Source of the DNA: Sequoia sempervirens
Lineage: Eukaryota; Streptophyta; Pinopsida; Cupressales; Cupressaceae
NCBI GenBank assembly: GCA_007258455.2
Contig: VDFB02254978.1
Location: forward strand, 62,001-126,000
Direction: 5' to 3'
Length of the DNA stretch: 64,000 nt
In this document: in pieces, positions 24,001 to 36,000 of the stretch
Position numbering within the stretch: position 1 is the first letter of the stretch
Layout: every line of letters begins with the position of its first letter
The notes under the pieces: model-generated
The model's input: only the letters and a program-made list of their open reading frames with translations
Databases searched by the model: none
Told to the model about the DNA's origin: nothing
Made by a program: the position numbers and the translations under genes

Positions 24001-27000
24001 TAGCTTAAAGTCACAGGTTTAAACACAAGCACAGGAAGGGCTTGGCACCCAAAGCATACTTGGAAAAACACATGCACATAGATATGAAGAACCAGATTCA
24101 TCCATATTTATTTTCTGTGAATTTACAATCTCAAAGCTTCTCTCTACAAAATTAAGTTTTTTTTGCTCATTACAATCGTGGACTTCTATATTGCTTGATG
24201 ACCCAAGTGTTAACAGACTTAGCATAAATCACTTATATCACTTAAAGACTGAGTGTTAACAGACTCAGTCTTCTATGGCAGCCAGGACACAGCATGAGGA
24301 GAGCAGCATGAGATCTCCTCGCGTTCACACTTAGGATTCAGGTGCAGTGCCTCTTATGTTGGATAAGCAAGAGGAGTCAGCTAAGCTCGAGAGGTGTATG
24401 CTCAAGTTTCCAATTGAGTTCAGTCTATGGTTTGGAGATAGACATGTTGGCAGCAGTATCCCAGCACCATCCTCATGGGTTTTACCTCCTCCTTCATTGA
24501 TTGATGGCTGTCCTACTTTGCTGGTCAGAGTTATGTCAGGTTTCAATTTGAGGGCAGCAGCTGTTGGTATGGATAGGAGAGTTTGGGATTACCATTTTGG
24601 AGTTACAGGATGGAGTGATGATGAGTTCCTACCATCCTTGGGCAGCAGAGATATCTTTTGGTCCATCATGGACTTGATTCACAAATTACAGGGTGTTGTT
24701 CTGATTTATGCCAGCAGCTTGATAGATGTTGGTATATATTTTTATCCACCAATGATTGGCATCTTTCACATCTGCAGGAGACCACTCAGTCTGGAATGGA
24801 ATATTGATGACACAGACACATCAGTCTTGGCTGCAGGATCAGGCGACATTGGAGATTTGAGCACAAGGCTCTACATCGGCAGTTTTGAGATTGACATTGG
24901 TTAGTCTTATCAGAAGAAGATGATTTCTTCTAAGTCTTGCACGCTGGATTTTGATGTTGTTCCAACCTCTTTTCAGGAGACTGATGGCATTCATGATGGT
25001 AGTGTTGGATGGAATACACATGACTACTCTGGTATTCCATTCGCGCAGACAAGGGAGTTTCACCTCGATTGCATAATGAGGTATGCTCATCAGTTTACTT
25101 TCAGCCCACATACACAGGATTTGACTTTGACCTTGACGACACAGAGAGGTGGGTTGAGTAAGAGGTGTCCGGGTTCACTCTGGTGTGATACAATTCCGAC
25201 TTCAAGTGACGAGTCCAAGTCCTGCAAGTCTTTTACTTTGCTTTCTCCAGTAGGTTGCTTCCAGAAACATGGATTTGAGACTTGGTATGGTTGGACTTTA
25301 GAGGTTATCAGAGTAGCACAATGGAAGTCAGTTGTTGTTGAGATTGAAGGACTTCCAGTTTATCCAGGGGATCCAGGTATGATATTTGAGGTGTATCATC
25401 ACAGCACTTTGAGTTGGGGTTGACTTATAGAGTTGGGATCCAGGAATTTCATTGCTGGATGGTTGGTTTCATTGGTTGACAGAGTTTGACAGTATCTTGC
25501 ATTCCAGCTGCATACAGAGGTTATGGATTAGCACATGTTGCAGGATCATTTGGGATCCGGGTGATTGCTAAACAGGTGCAGTTGGTTTCCGCTTTGGCTT
25601 CAAGTGTTGTGGCAGATGAGCTAGTTTGCAGTTGCGGATTGCTTGAGGGCAAGCAATCTCTGGGAAGGGAGGACTATAATGTCCCCGTTTTTCAACCCTC
25701 TTAAGGAATAATCATTATTTTAATTATTTAATGTTACTAGGAAAAAAGTGAAAGTCAAAAGTCAAAAGGGTAATATTAAATAATTATATTAAAAGGTTAA
25801 AAAATGACATACTTTAATGATAAATTAATAAAGTCACTTTATTAATATATCTTCAAAAGGTGACTTAAGTATTAGGAGTCACATCAAGGGGTCACATCAA
25901 GGAGTCACACCAAGGGGTCCCATCAAGGGGTCACATCAAGGAATCACATCAAGGGGTCACATCAAGAGGTCACATCAAGGAGTCATATCAAGAGTATTAA
26001 AATATTCATCTAAAAGCTTGTTGAATACTCTTCTTAGGTCTTTCTAGAAGATCCAAGGAGTTCTATATAAAGGGGAGTTGAGAGCTCATTTGGGAGAGGG
26101 GGCTTGGTTGAGTGAAAATTGTTCATGAATTTCAGTCTCATTGAGAGATTGGCTTTTCAAGGGGCTTTGAGGACAAAATCCCTCTTGGCTTACAATCTCT
26201 TCGTTGTTGCAATATACAGTCAGAAGATTTAATGGTGTTTACAGCCAGGAAACACATTGGTGCTTAACGAAGACAATTCTGAAGGCTGAAGTTGCAAATC
26301 TGCTTGTTTGAGAAGCCAAGTAATTTATACAATAGCTGATGTATTATTGCATGTTTTTGAATTATTGCAATAGTTGGTTTATTATTGCAAGGGTTTGAAT
26401 AATTGCAATAGCTGATGTATTATTGCAATTCTGAATAAGGGTTTCTGAATTATTGCAATAGCTGATTTATTATTGCAATAAGGGTTTCTGAATAATACAA
26501 TAGCTGATTTATTATTGCATTTTATTGTGAGGGCTTCTAAAGGAAGAATTTAAGATTGAGCTTCATATTATTACTCTTGATACTACATTATATGAAGCTA
26601 AAACATTGGTGATTTTGTTTGTAAAGTGTGCCAAGAGGAGGGACGTGATTCTCAAGAAGTAAAGCTCTTCATTTCAAGGCCACAAATCTGTTTGCTGAGC
26701 ATTATCATCATCTACAAAGTGTCCAAGAAACTTTATATGTAGACATTTGAGGGTCTTTAATAGCCATTAAAAGGGCAGATTAGGCAAGGGACGCTACAGA
26801 GATCAATTAAATTGGAAACCCTTGAGTGTCAACATCGCAATATGTACAATATATCATAGCAGCTAGTGTTAGTTTTAGGATCACATATTAAATAAGCAGA
26901 TTTAATAAACAATTTCACACAATTTGACACAGCATATACCCTGGGAAAACCCTCCAACTTGAGGGAGAAAAACCCAGCAACAATATATATCTTATATATT

Positions 27001-30000
27001 GAAATATGAACAATAATTCTCTTTACAATGAGGCCAAACTCTAGGCCAATTATCAGCACTACACTTAGTGCAAACTCAGATAATAAAATTGCACTCATTG
27101 ATGATCACGAACTGCTGTAGGTGAATTCGCACTTTGCAGATGGAATGGAATGAACTCAACTTGATGATAGAATGAATGGAAATGGTCTTTCTTATATACA
27201 ATTCAGTGGAGAGGACACACCCCTTCATAATACAAGGTCGGCCACCAAAGAATATGACTCAAATGAAATGGTGTGAATGTCAAGGAGAAGTCAGCCCAAT
27301 AAGAACTGATTAACAAACAATAAATATTGTTCTTCAAGTGAAGCGCCTCTTCATTTAATATTGTCTCCAATAAATTAAATAGCCTAACAGCTATATTTAA
27401 TTTATGCTTGATATAGGACGAGGCTAGAAGTAAGAGGCCCGACGCAGCTCTAAACATCAACACTCCCTCTCAACTAGGGAGGAATACTTCCAACTATCCA
27501 ATGTCATGGAGTCTCTCAACATGACACCCACAATGGCTATACCCATATGTGGAAAGAGCTCATCACGGAGTCGCTCAACGTGATATCGTCCATCATGACT
27601 ACTCCCATGTATGGAAAGAACATGTGCACAAGTGCCCATCACGGAGTCACTCAACGTGATGTCGTCATCTCATCATGACGTCCACCATGGCTACTCCCAG
27701 AGGGTGGATAAACACAAGTACAAGGAAATCATCATGGAGTCTCTCAACGTGATGTTGTCATGGAGTCACTCAACATGACATTCACCATGGCTACTCCCAG
27801 AGGGTGGAAACAAGGGCTTTCACCTCAAATTTCTCTCACAGAGAAAGATGCAGTAACAAGAGCTTTCACCTCAAATTTCTCTCACACAGAGAAAGATGCA
27901 GTAACAAGGGCTTTCACCTCAAATTTCTCTCATACAGAGAAAGATGCAGTAACAAGGGCTTTCACCTCAAATTTCTCTCACACAGAGAAAGATGCAGTAA
28001 CAAGGGCTTTCACCTCAAATTTCTCTATCACAGAGAAAGATGCATTAAAGCAAATCACAGAAGATCACTGATGTTGAGTCTCCCTCTCAGCTAGGGCTTC
28101 ATTCTCCACAATTCCAAGCTTGTCTCGAAGGTGCACAACTTTACTCTGGAGAGAGGCTAGGTGAGAATATCAGCCATCTACTCATCAGTGCCAATGTATC
28201 TCAACTGGATAGCTTTCCTCAATACCATATCTCTGATGTAGTGGTATTTGATCTCAACATGTTTTGTTCTATCATGAAACACTGGGTTGACAGAAAGCTT
28301 CACACAGCTTTGATTATCACAATGACTGACAGTTGGCTCCAATGATTGTCCAAACAATCTAGCAAGGAGCTTTCGAAGCCACATTGCTTCTCGAGCTGCC
28401 ACACAAGCTGCAATATACTCTGCCTCTGCAGTGCCTAGTGCCACTAAAGATTGCTTCCTGCTACACCAGGAAATCATCGCAAATCCCAAATTAAAGCAAC
28501 AACCAGAGGTGCTCTTCTGATCAGCTACACTCCCTGCCCAATCAGAATCAGAATATCCTTGCAACTGAAGATTTACACTGGAAGTATATCTCAGGCCATA
28601 TCCAACTATGCCACGCAAGTATCTCAGGATATGCTTCATTGCAACTAGATGTATTTGCCTTGGTTCACACATGAATTGACTAAGAGCACTCACTACATAG
28701 CAAATATCTGGTCTAGTATTGACTAGATACATCAACAATTCAATCAACTGCCTATACATAGTAGGATCCACCAGATCTAAACTAGCTGCAAACTCTTTTA
28801 ACTTCTGCAAATTGGACTCCATCGGTGTAGACATGGATTTGCAATCCATCATACCAAATCTCTTCAAGATGTCTATTGAATACTTCCCTTGACTCAGAAT
28901 GATCTCATTAGGCCTCTACCATACTTCTAAACCAAGGAAGTAATGCATGTATCCAAGATCCTTCATTTCAAATTCAGAAGCTAACTCCTTCTTGCATTTG
29001 ATAATGAGGTGTTCTTCTCGAGTAAGAAATAGATCATCAACATAAAGAACCAAGATCAATGCCTCACCATCAATTACCTTAAAGTACAGGTTTGAATCAG
29101 CATCATTCTTGGAGAAGCCCAGGCTCATCAAGTATCGATCAATCCTCTCATACCAAGCACAAGGAGCCTACTTAAGGCCATACAAAGCCTTCTTCAATCT
29201 ACAAACATGAGACTCCTTCCCATGAACCTCAAATCCATCAGGTTACTCAATGTATACCTCTTCTTCAATTACACCATTTAGAAATGTTGTCTTCACGTCC
29301 ATCTGATGTAACTTCCATCCTGTAGCTGCTACAATAGCAATGATAGTCCTAATGGATGTATAACGAGCAACTGGAGCAAAGGTTTCCTCATAGTCTATTC
29401 CCTCTTTCTGAGAGAATCCTCTAGCCACAAATCTAGCCTTGTACTTCTCAATGCTTCCATCAGCCGCATGCTTGATCTTGAAAAGCCACTTAGAAGATAC
29501 AACAGATTTCCCTTCTGGTCTAGGTACAATGTCCCAAACATCATTCTTGAGGATAGATTGATATTTTTCAACCATAGCATCTCTCCATACTTGCTAACTT
29601 GAAGCTTCCTCAACACTAGAAGGCTCAGATTCAATAATTTGACTCATTAATGCAACATAGCTTGGAAACTTTTGTGGGCTCTTGCTCTCTCTGAATGTTC
29701 CTCTAGGGGCTGCAAACTTTTCTACCTCCTGCATTGTTTGCTTAGCCCATAGAGGTCTCTTTCGACCAATAACAATATCTCTTGGCCCATCAATTGGTTC
29801 CAAAGGCTCAACTGGATCAACATCCACTTTTGGTTCAATAGACTCCCTCTAAATCTTTGAATACTTGCATCAACCTTCTGACCTCCTCATTCAAGGTTGC
29901 TTCAGATGAATTGTCAAACTCCCTCTGAATGTTAATTCCTCCTCTTCAAAGAAACATATCTAGTTAAGTTTATCTCTTCGGCCTGTGTGAATTCCTCACA

Positions 30001-33000
30001 GGATGCATCAAGTTCTTCCTCCCTTGAATGCAATCTCTTATGCTTTTCGGTCCGTCCTGTAAGCATTTTAGAGAGTTTAATGACAATTCATAGAATTAAA
30101 CCAACCCGAAGAGAAATACCAATGCATACATGATTCATTATTCCCAATGCATGAACTACAAAAATTTATTCAAAGGTGTAGACATAAAATACTTATCTCT
30201 TTATGTTGGTACACTATTAGATCTATAGCTGTGACTCATCTTTGCCTCCTTCACTCAATGTTGCAAGCCATCAAATTTTGTTTTCAGCCTCCAATAGCTT
30301 TCCAGTGAATCCTCCATCTTCATCCTCAATTCAAATACCTTATCAACAAAAGGCTTTTGGAGCTCCTAAAAAATAGCTATATCTAGAAGAATGTGGGAGG
30401 TCTGAGCTGGAATGCAAATTGTATGCTCAAGCAGACTTAAAAAACATTGTGCCAAGATTTCCCGTGTGTCTCGCTCCAGGCATCCAAGTCTTCGAAGTTT
30501 ACAAATTTTCAGCTATTATCACTTTCGCTTGGAAATACTTGACTGGATTGTGTTTAGCGCTCAATTCAAGCCTACAACAAATACTCGACGGGAAATATGT
30601 CTCGCTGATAACATCAGGGACGCATTAGAACTCCGATAGTCTTCACATCTGTCAACAAACTTGGGGGATCCAAGTCAAACACTACATCCGACACCACTCT
30701 TCGTTGTTTCATATGCAGCGCCCATATAGGAGAGCACAAAAGTTGCTACAGCGCCAATGAAGTCGAAGAATGGAGATCTCTCATCGCCGTTGAGAATATC
30801 AGCGTGAAGCTGATCCTGCCAAAGAGAGATCAATTATACAATCCTTCTGATGATTGGATCATCTGCCATTGTCCACGAATCCTTGCTTTTCGTCTTCTAC
30901 TCTACTAGACGGCTTCACATAACAATTCGACTGTCATGTCCGATCAAAGATTCTCCCCTGTCGCTTCCAATAACAATCGCAGACTTGATGACATTTCCAA
31001 TATCATATTCAAACATAAATGAATTTTAATATCCAATGCTCAAGGATTCAATCCAAAAGGACTCCGCATCCAGAAGGACTCCGCATAACATGAAGAAGAA
31101 ACTCCTAATATACACATATCGCCTTGAACTCTGTATGCTCGATATCCAGTAATCGCTTCTACAATGAATATATGTATAATCCCGATAATTGTTAAGAATA
31201 CGAAGAGCATTGGATATGCAATGATGAACCTGGGACAGCGATCACTTGTGCCTGTGATTCTGCTAGAAGCAGGGATTTGAACTTCCTGTCACCTTGTATC
31301 CTTCCCGACTATCCCAGAGTGGAAGACTTGATAGCCTTTTACGGGCTTGACTCAATCATTCCCTTCCTTACAATTGATGGCGTATCACAGCCAAGCGCGA
31401 GAAAGATATAATTAATGATCTTGAGGCAATATCGATTCCTTCAGATAATCGCCATGCAAGGGTTATACAGTTATACTGCTTAGCCAAATCTGATCAGGTT
31501 GCTTGAACCGCTCTGATACCATGTTAGTTTTAGGATCAGATAATAAATAAGCAGATTTAATAAACAATTTCACACAACATATACCCTGGGAAAACCCTCC
31601 AACTTGAGGGAGAAAAATCCAGCAACAATATATCTTTTATATATTGAAATATGAACAATAATTCTCTTTACAATGAGGCCAAACTCTAGGCCAATTATCA
31701 GCACTACACTCAGTGCAAACTCAGATAATAAAATTGCACTCCTTGATGATCACGAACTGCTGTAGGTGAATTCGCACTTTGCAGATGGAATGGAATGAAC
31801 TCAACTTGATGATAGAATGAATGGAAATGGTCTTTCTTATATACAATTCGGTGGAGAGGACACACCCCTTCATAATACAAGGTCGGCCACCAAAGAATAT
31901 GACTCAAATGAAATGGTGCGAATGTCAAGGAGAAGTCGGCCCAATAAGAACTGATTAAAAAACAATAAAAATATTGTTCTTCAAGTGAAGCGCCTCTTCA
32001 CTTAATATTGTCTCCAATAAATTAAATAGCCTAACGGCTATATTTAATTGCTGGAAGTAAGAGGCCCGATGCTGCTCTAAACATCAACAGCTAGCATCAT
32101 AGGCTCCCTCACTATTTTATTTTATTTTTTATAGGTGAACTGCTACCATTGATGTTGCTCCCATATATATTTATAACCAAAAAACATTGATTTTACATCT
32201 GGTTATTATTTAGGCACTATGAAGTATGCATTGTATAATGCAACGTAATCAGCACCATGAACATAAACAAAAAAAATCTATATTCCACAAATCATGGGCA
32301 AAACTCTCCATTTTATTTGCACTCTATATCTATATCAATATGCTATTGAAATGTCTTTAAATTTAAAATACAGCAGGTATTTCTCCTTTTTTTTAATTTT
32401 TTTTTTTCTTTTTTTAAATCCAATTTATTAATTTTCCTTGATAAAATCCTGATTTTTTCAAAAAAAATCTTGTACTTTTGGTTTGCTGATTTTCTCCCGA
32501 AAGATTCTTGCAGCCATGATTTAAATAAACAGAAAGAAGCCAAAAGTATTTAAAAGTAAATACAATGTGCTGAATTTGCAATGACAATCCTCCCCCTTTC
32601 AGCACTTTAAGGGGTTTTCACAATTTTTTTCTTCAAAGTTACATTGTTTTAGTTTAATGCAGCAAATTGCAAGTTGTCCATTCCTAAAAAAAGTGGAAGT
32701 CCCCTCCAAGTCCCCTAAACATCCAAAATGTCACTTGGATCCTACGAACACATCCCTATGGTACACTGCATATTGCTTTGTAAATAATTTTTCTGATTGT
32801 GAAAAGATAGAATTTGCACACTTAAAAACCACATTCCATGTCAAAAAATAGTGGGAATCATATTGTTTTCATAACAAAGAAAGAAGAGGATGAAGATGAA
32901 TGAAGATGAATAACATTTGACCAGAAGAATACCCTAACTAAAACTTAGCAGAACTTGTAGATGTTCTCAATGAAGAGTACCACCTTATGATGAATTCTGA

Positions 33001-36000
33001 TGACTAGTACAAAAAATTGCATCGATTATGCCACATTTGAGAACAAAAAGTATAAGATCATATCAATACATTTCATGCATAGCTGGAAAAATTTGGTTTT
33101 TGTGGTAATGAGACATAGAATCCTCAAATACTACAGCAACTTGTGGTTTTACATCCAAGAAGAAATGGAGTTTGCAGAAATCATGGCATTGGAAGAAGCC
33201 TATCGCTATGTAATTAATATTGAAGTCAAGTTCAACTAAAAAGGCAAAACAGAAACCACTCTTGGCAACAATGACATCAAACTTGACAGTTACCAGCAAG
33301 GCTAAAACTTTCGGTCAAAACCTTTGTCAAAGAAGGACACTAGAGAGTTGTGCAGTGTTTACAAGACAATTAAATGAAATATGTTATGCCAGACAAGCAT
33401 TGTTGATTGAGGTACAAAAACCTGCACTGGGTCCTGAACCAGCCCCTGCATCAGTACAGACATTGCCGCCCATGTAAGACGAGGAAAAGGAAATCATCAA
33501 GACCGATCCCTACTCAATTATAACCACAAGAAGATTACCCTTCATTGCCCAAGGAAGAACATGTCTTCCACTCACATCTATCAATGAAGAAAATATCTAT
33601 GCATTTCATTTTGAACAAAGGCAATCAGAAGAAATTGATTTTTAAAAAAAGTTGTCAAGAGGTTGAATATTACAACGATATCTCACCCTCAACTATATAC
33701 AATTGGTTAGGTGAATCAACCTAGAATATTGTCATTGCCTCACGTACGCAATCAAGTCATTTCAAGATGAAGTTCTCTGCAACGTGGCACTTCTTGAACT
33801 CTGACGTTCTCTTTTGCCAACCTTACACATGGAAACAATGTAGTGTCTAAGAATTCCCCCTGTCAACAAGGTGTCTAGTGTTCAAACTAAGGCAACAAGG
33901 AGAGCCAGCACAGTTTGGCAACCTCCCGAGGAGGGATGGGTGAAGCTAAATTTTGACGGTGCCTCAAGAGGAAACCCAAGCTCATCCGATGTCGGTTGCA
34001 TCTTTGGAAACTGTAAAGGGGAAACAATACGAGAACTGAAAGTTTGCCTCTTGGACGGAACAAATAATGTGGCAAAAATGTATGCTCTTTGACATGGCCT
34101 AGAAACAGCCATCAAAGAAAACATAAAAAAATTGGCCATTGAGGGCGATTCCCAAATAATTATAAGCGCCTTGGCCAAGCGAAAAACAATAAATTGGAAG
34201 TTAAATAAAATGCTATTGGAATGCCTAGACTTTCTAGACAGATTAGAGGATTATAAGTTTGCAATTATTTACAAAGAGGGCAATAAAGAGGCTGACTCCC
34301 TAGCGAACAAGGCGAACGATGACATCATTGTTGGCAATGATGTCACGATTACTTAAGGCACAAGGTGGCCATGCACAAGGAAACAATTACTCCCACATTG
34401 TGGATGAACGACATGTATACGAAGTATACCATGCATGACAAACAACGGTGAAGTACAATGTTTAGTAGCTGGCATGGCTTTGGCAAGTAAATTTAATGAT
34501 GTTGGCGCATGAGAAGAAATGGAGCCAAGATAAGGAAAGATTTGGCAGAGATCTCCTTCTTGTGCAATGCATGGGATGGCACGACCACAGGCTATATCTG
34601 CCAAGCCGAAGCAAAGAGCAACCATAGGTATTGTTAGTCGTTGTTTATGGTGTTTTGCAACCATGGACACCCCAATTAGGTTAACAAGCTCACAAAGGAA
34701 AATGGCGTCTCTTGGTGAAATTACAGACCAACGCCTAAAGGTAATCATGAAAGAACATAGCAGAAAATCACTTAAGTCTGTCAAGTTGATTCTGGGGGCA
34801 GATTTTTTGGCAGATGATGGACGTTAAAGAGTCAATTCCAACATCACTTATCACTTTGTCGCCTCTTTGCTCGACCTTGGCAAATTGAAGGAGATGGTTA
34901 GGGAAGTGGCATATGCAGTTTTTAAGAAGCATAACCTGGGCGGCCTAGATGAAGTGCTGCAAGCTGCAAGGTATAGTGTGGGGCTCCCACGCCCAAAGGA
35001 TATTGCCCAAGTGCTGGAGGGGATGGTCTCGTGGTTGAATGGCTGCCTTTTCCAGGAAACTTCCGAACCAAGACATTGATGCAACACCGGGCTCTTGTTG
35101 AGAAAGGGAGCTAGTACCTGAAAAAAGTAAACAATTTGGAGCCGATAGAGGACTTTGAATGGATCAGGGAATTGGACGGTATGCCAACCATGGGGTTCTG
35201 AAGTAGGATTTGCAGCTATAAGCTATAATGAATATATATTAGTATATGATAGATATAGAAAAAAGTTGTAAATCATTATATGTGATCCATATCTACGCTC
35301 ATTTTGTCTCATGAGCCTACTGTAACAACGAAGGTGCCATGGAGGCCATGTTTATGTAACCGCCTTTTTCGATTAATATAAATATTATGCAGCAGACGCT
35401 GCCCTTACATATCAAAAAAAAATGTAGTGTCTATCAATTCAAACCGCATAGTGTAAGTATCACCTTGGATTATCAATCTTACAGAATTCCAAAGGTGGTT
35501 CTTTCTAGGAAATTATCTTTGGTCACTGCAAAGAAGTTAGTAATTCTGATCACCAAAAGGATGTAAATTTTCCTTCTGCATATCAAAATGAGAACAAGTA
35601 ACACAACAAATTCAACAACCGAGGGATGAGAACAAATGGTTGCAGAAGAACCTCAGTCTTATCATTAAGTAAATTATAAAGATGCAAAAAAGTCTTTCCC
35701 ATTTCAGAAACGCTCTTTGGCAATCCTGCACAATATCTTGCTAATATTTTATCAAACTACAAAGTTACAGATGATTAATTGTAATAAACGCGTGTACCAT
35801 AATTAGAAAAAATAGGGGCCTTTCTGATGAAAATCAACAGTAGAAAATTTGACCTAAAGAAAGAAGCAACAATGTCTCAAATCCAGTTGGATTGACATTG
35901 TAGGGGAGTTTCTCACCAAAATCAATAGAAGAAGATTCAACCTCAAAGAAACAAGCAAAGATGTCTCGAATTTTGCTTGATAAACCTTGTATCATCTACA

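Larger units (their letters stand above)
24290..26798 (+). mobile_element. 3' half of a non-autonomous element with chromovirus-type ends
   Basis: The 3' LTR (25675-26798) is preceded by a polypurine tract, GGGAAGGGAGGAC. The sequence before the tract (ATTGCTTGAGGGCAAGCAATC) matches the end of chromovirus pol at 7376-7412 on the other strand (ATTGCTTGAGGACAATCAATT), and both LTRs start T[A/G]TAATGTCCCC. Instead of pol, the interior has a long frame of unknown function. The 5' part is missing or decayed beyond about 24290. It behaves like a large retrotransposon derivative that kept the chromovirus cis signals. Confidence 0.65.
25675..26798 (+). repeat. 3' LTR of the non-autonomous element
   Basis: Begins TATAATGTCCCCG and ends GGGACGCTACA, 1124 bp. 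It contains a TATA box TCTATATAAAGG (about 26063), a 13-bp tandem repeat in U3 and a repeated TATTGCAATAGCTGAT block in the R/U5 part. Confidence 0.65.
26867..32089 (-). mobile_element. Complete Ty1/Copia insertion, TSD GCTAG
   Basis: Two LTRs (26867-27462 and 31522-32089) flank an interior with a primer binding site and a polypurine tract. The whole 5,223-bp unit is bordered by perfect GCTAG duplications (26862-26866 and 32090-32094). Coding is on the minus strand, the same strand as the importin gene whose intron 1 holds it. RT and RNase H are recognisable; integrase, protease and gag are not. Five single stops in pol fall at conserved Gln positions. It could move only with help from another element. 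Confidence 0.92.
33850..35420 (+). mobile_element. 5'-truncated LINE (L1-type with RNase H), 13-bp TSD
   Basis: A 1.57-kb insertion ends in an A-run (35414-35422) and is flanked by AATGTAGTGTCTA at 33837-33849 and 35421-35433. The 5' end is truncated just before an RNase H domain. About 1 kb follows RNase H before the tail. Truncation, poly(A) and a long target duplication are the signature of target-primed reverse transcription. It is antisense to the importin gene. Confidence 0.9.
32880..35530 (+). pseudogene. Ty3/Gypsy gag-protease fragment split by a LINE
   Basis: Plus-strand gag remnants (about 33150-33240: [20 protein letters not shown]) are followed by a protease-region remnant. At 33750-33850 it reads [11 protein letters not shown] and, after a one-base shift, [17 protein letters not shown]. 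The LINE copy 33850-35420 interrupts here. Directly after it the frame resumes as [20 protein letters not shown] (about 35434-35490). This continuity across the LINE supports both calls. It is old and non-functional. Confidence 0.55.

Noticed and set aside
27809..28047. CRISPR-like regular repeats
   Set aside because: Units are contiguous with no unique spacers, in a plant retrotransposon.
27760..28094. Plus-strand ORFs of 103 and 96 codons with a 16-residue repeat
   Set aside because: They are antisense shadows of a 48-bp tandem array in the Copia 3' untranslated region, open only because the unit is a multiple of three.
31260..31330. tRNA-like stretch with TTCAAATCC (minus strand)
   Set aside because: Stems of a cloverleaf do not form around the T-loop-like motif.
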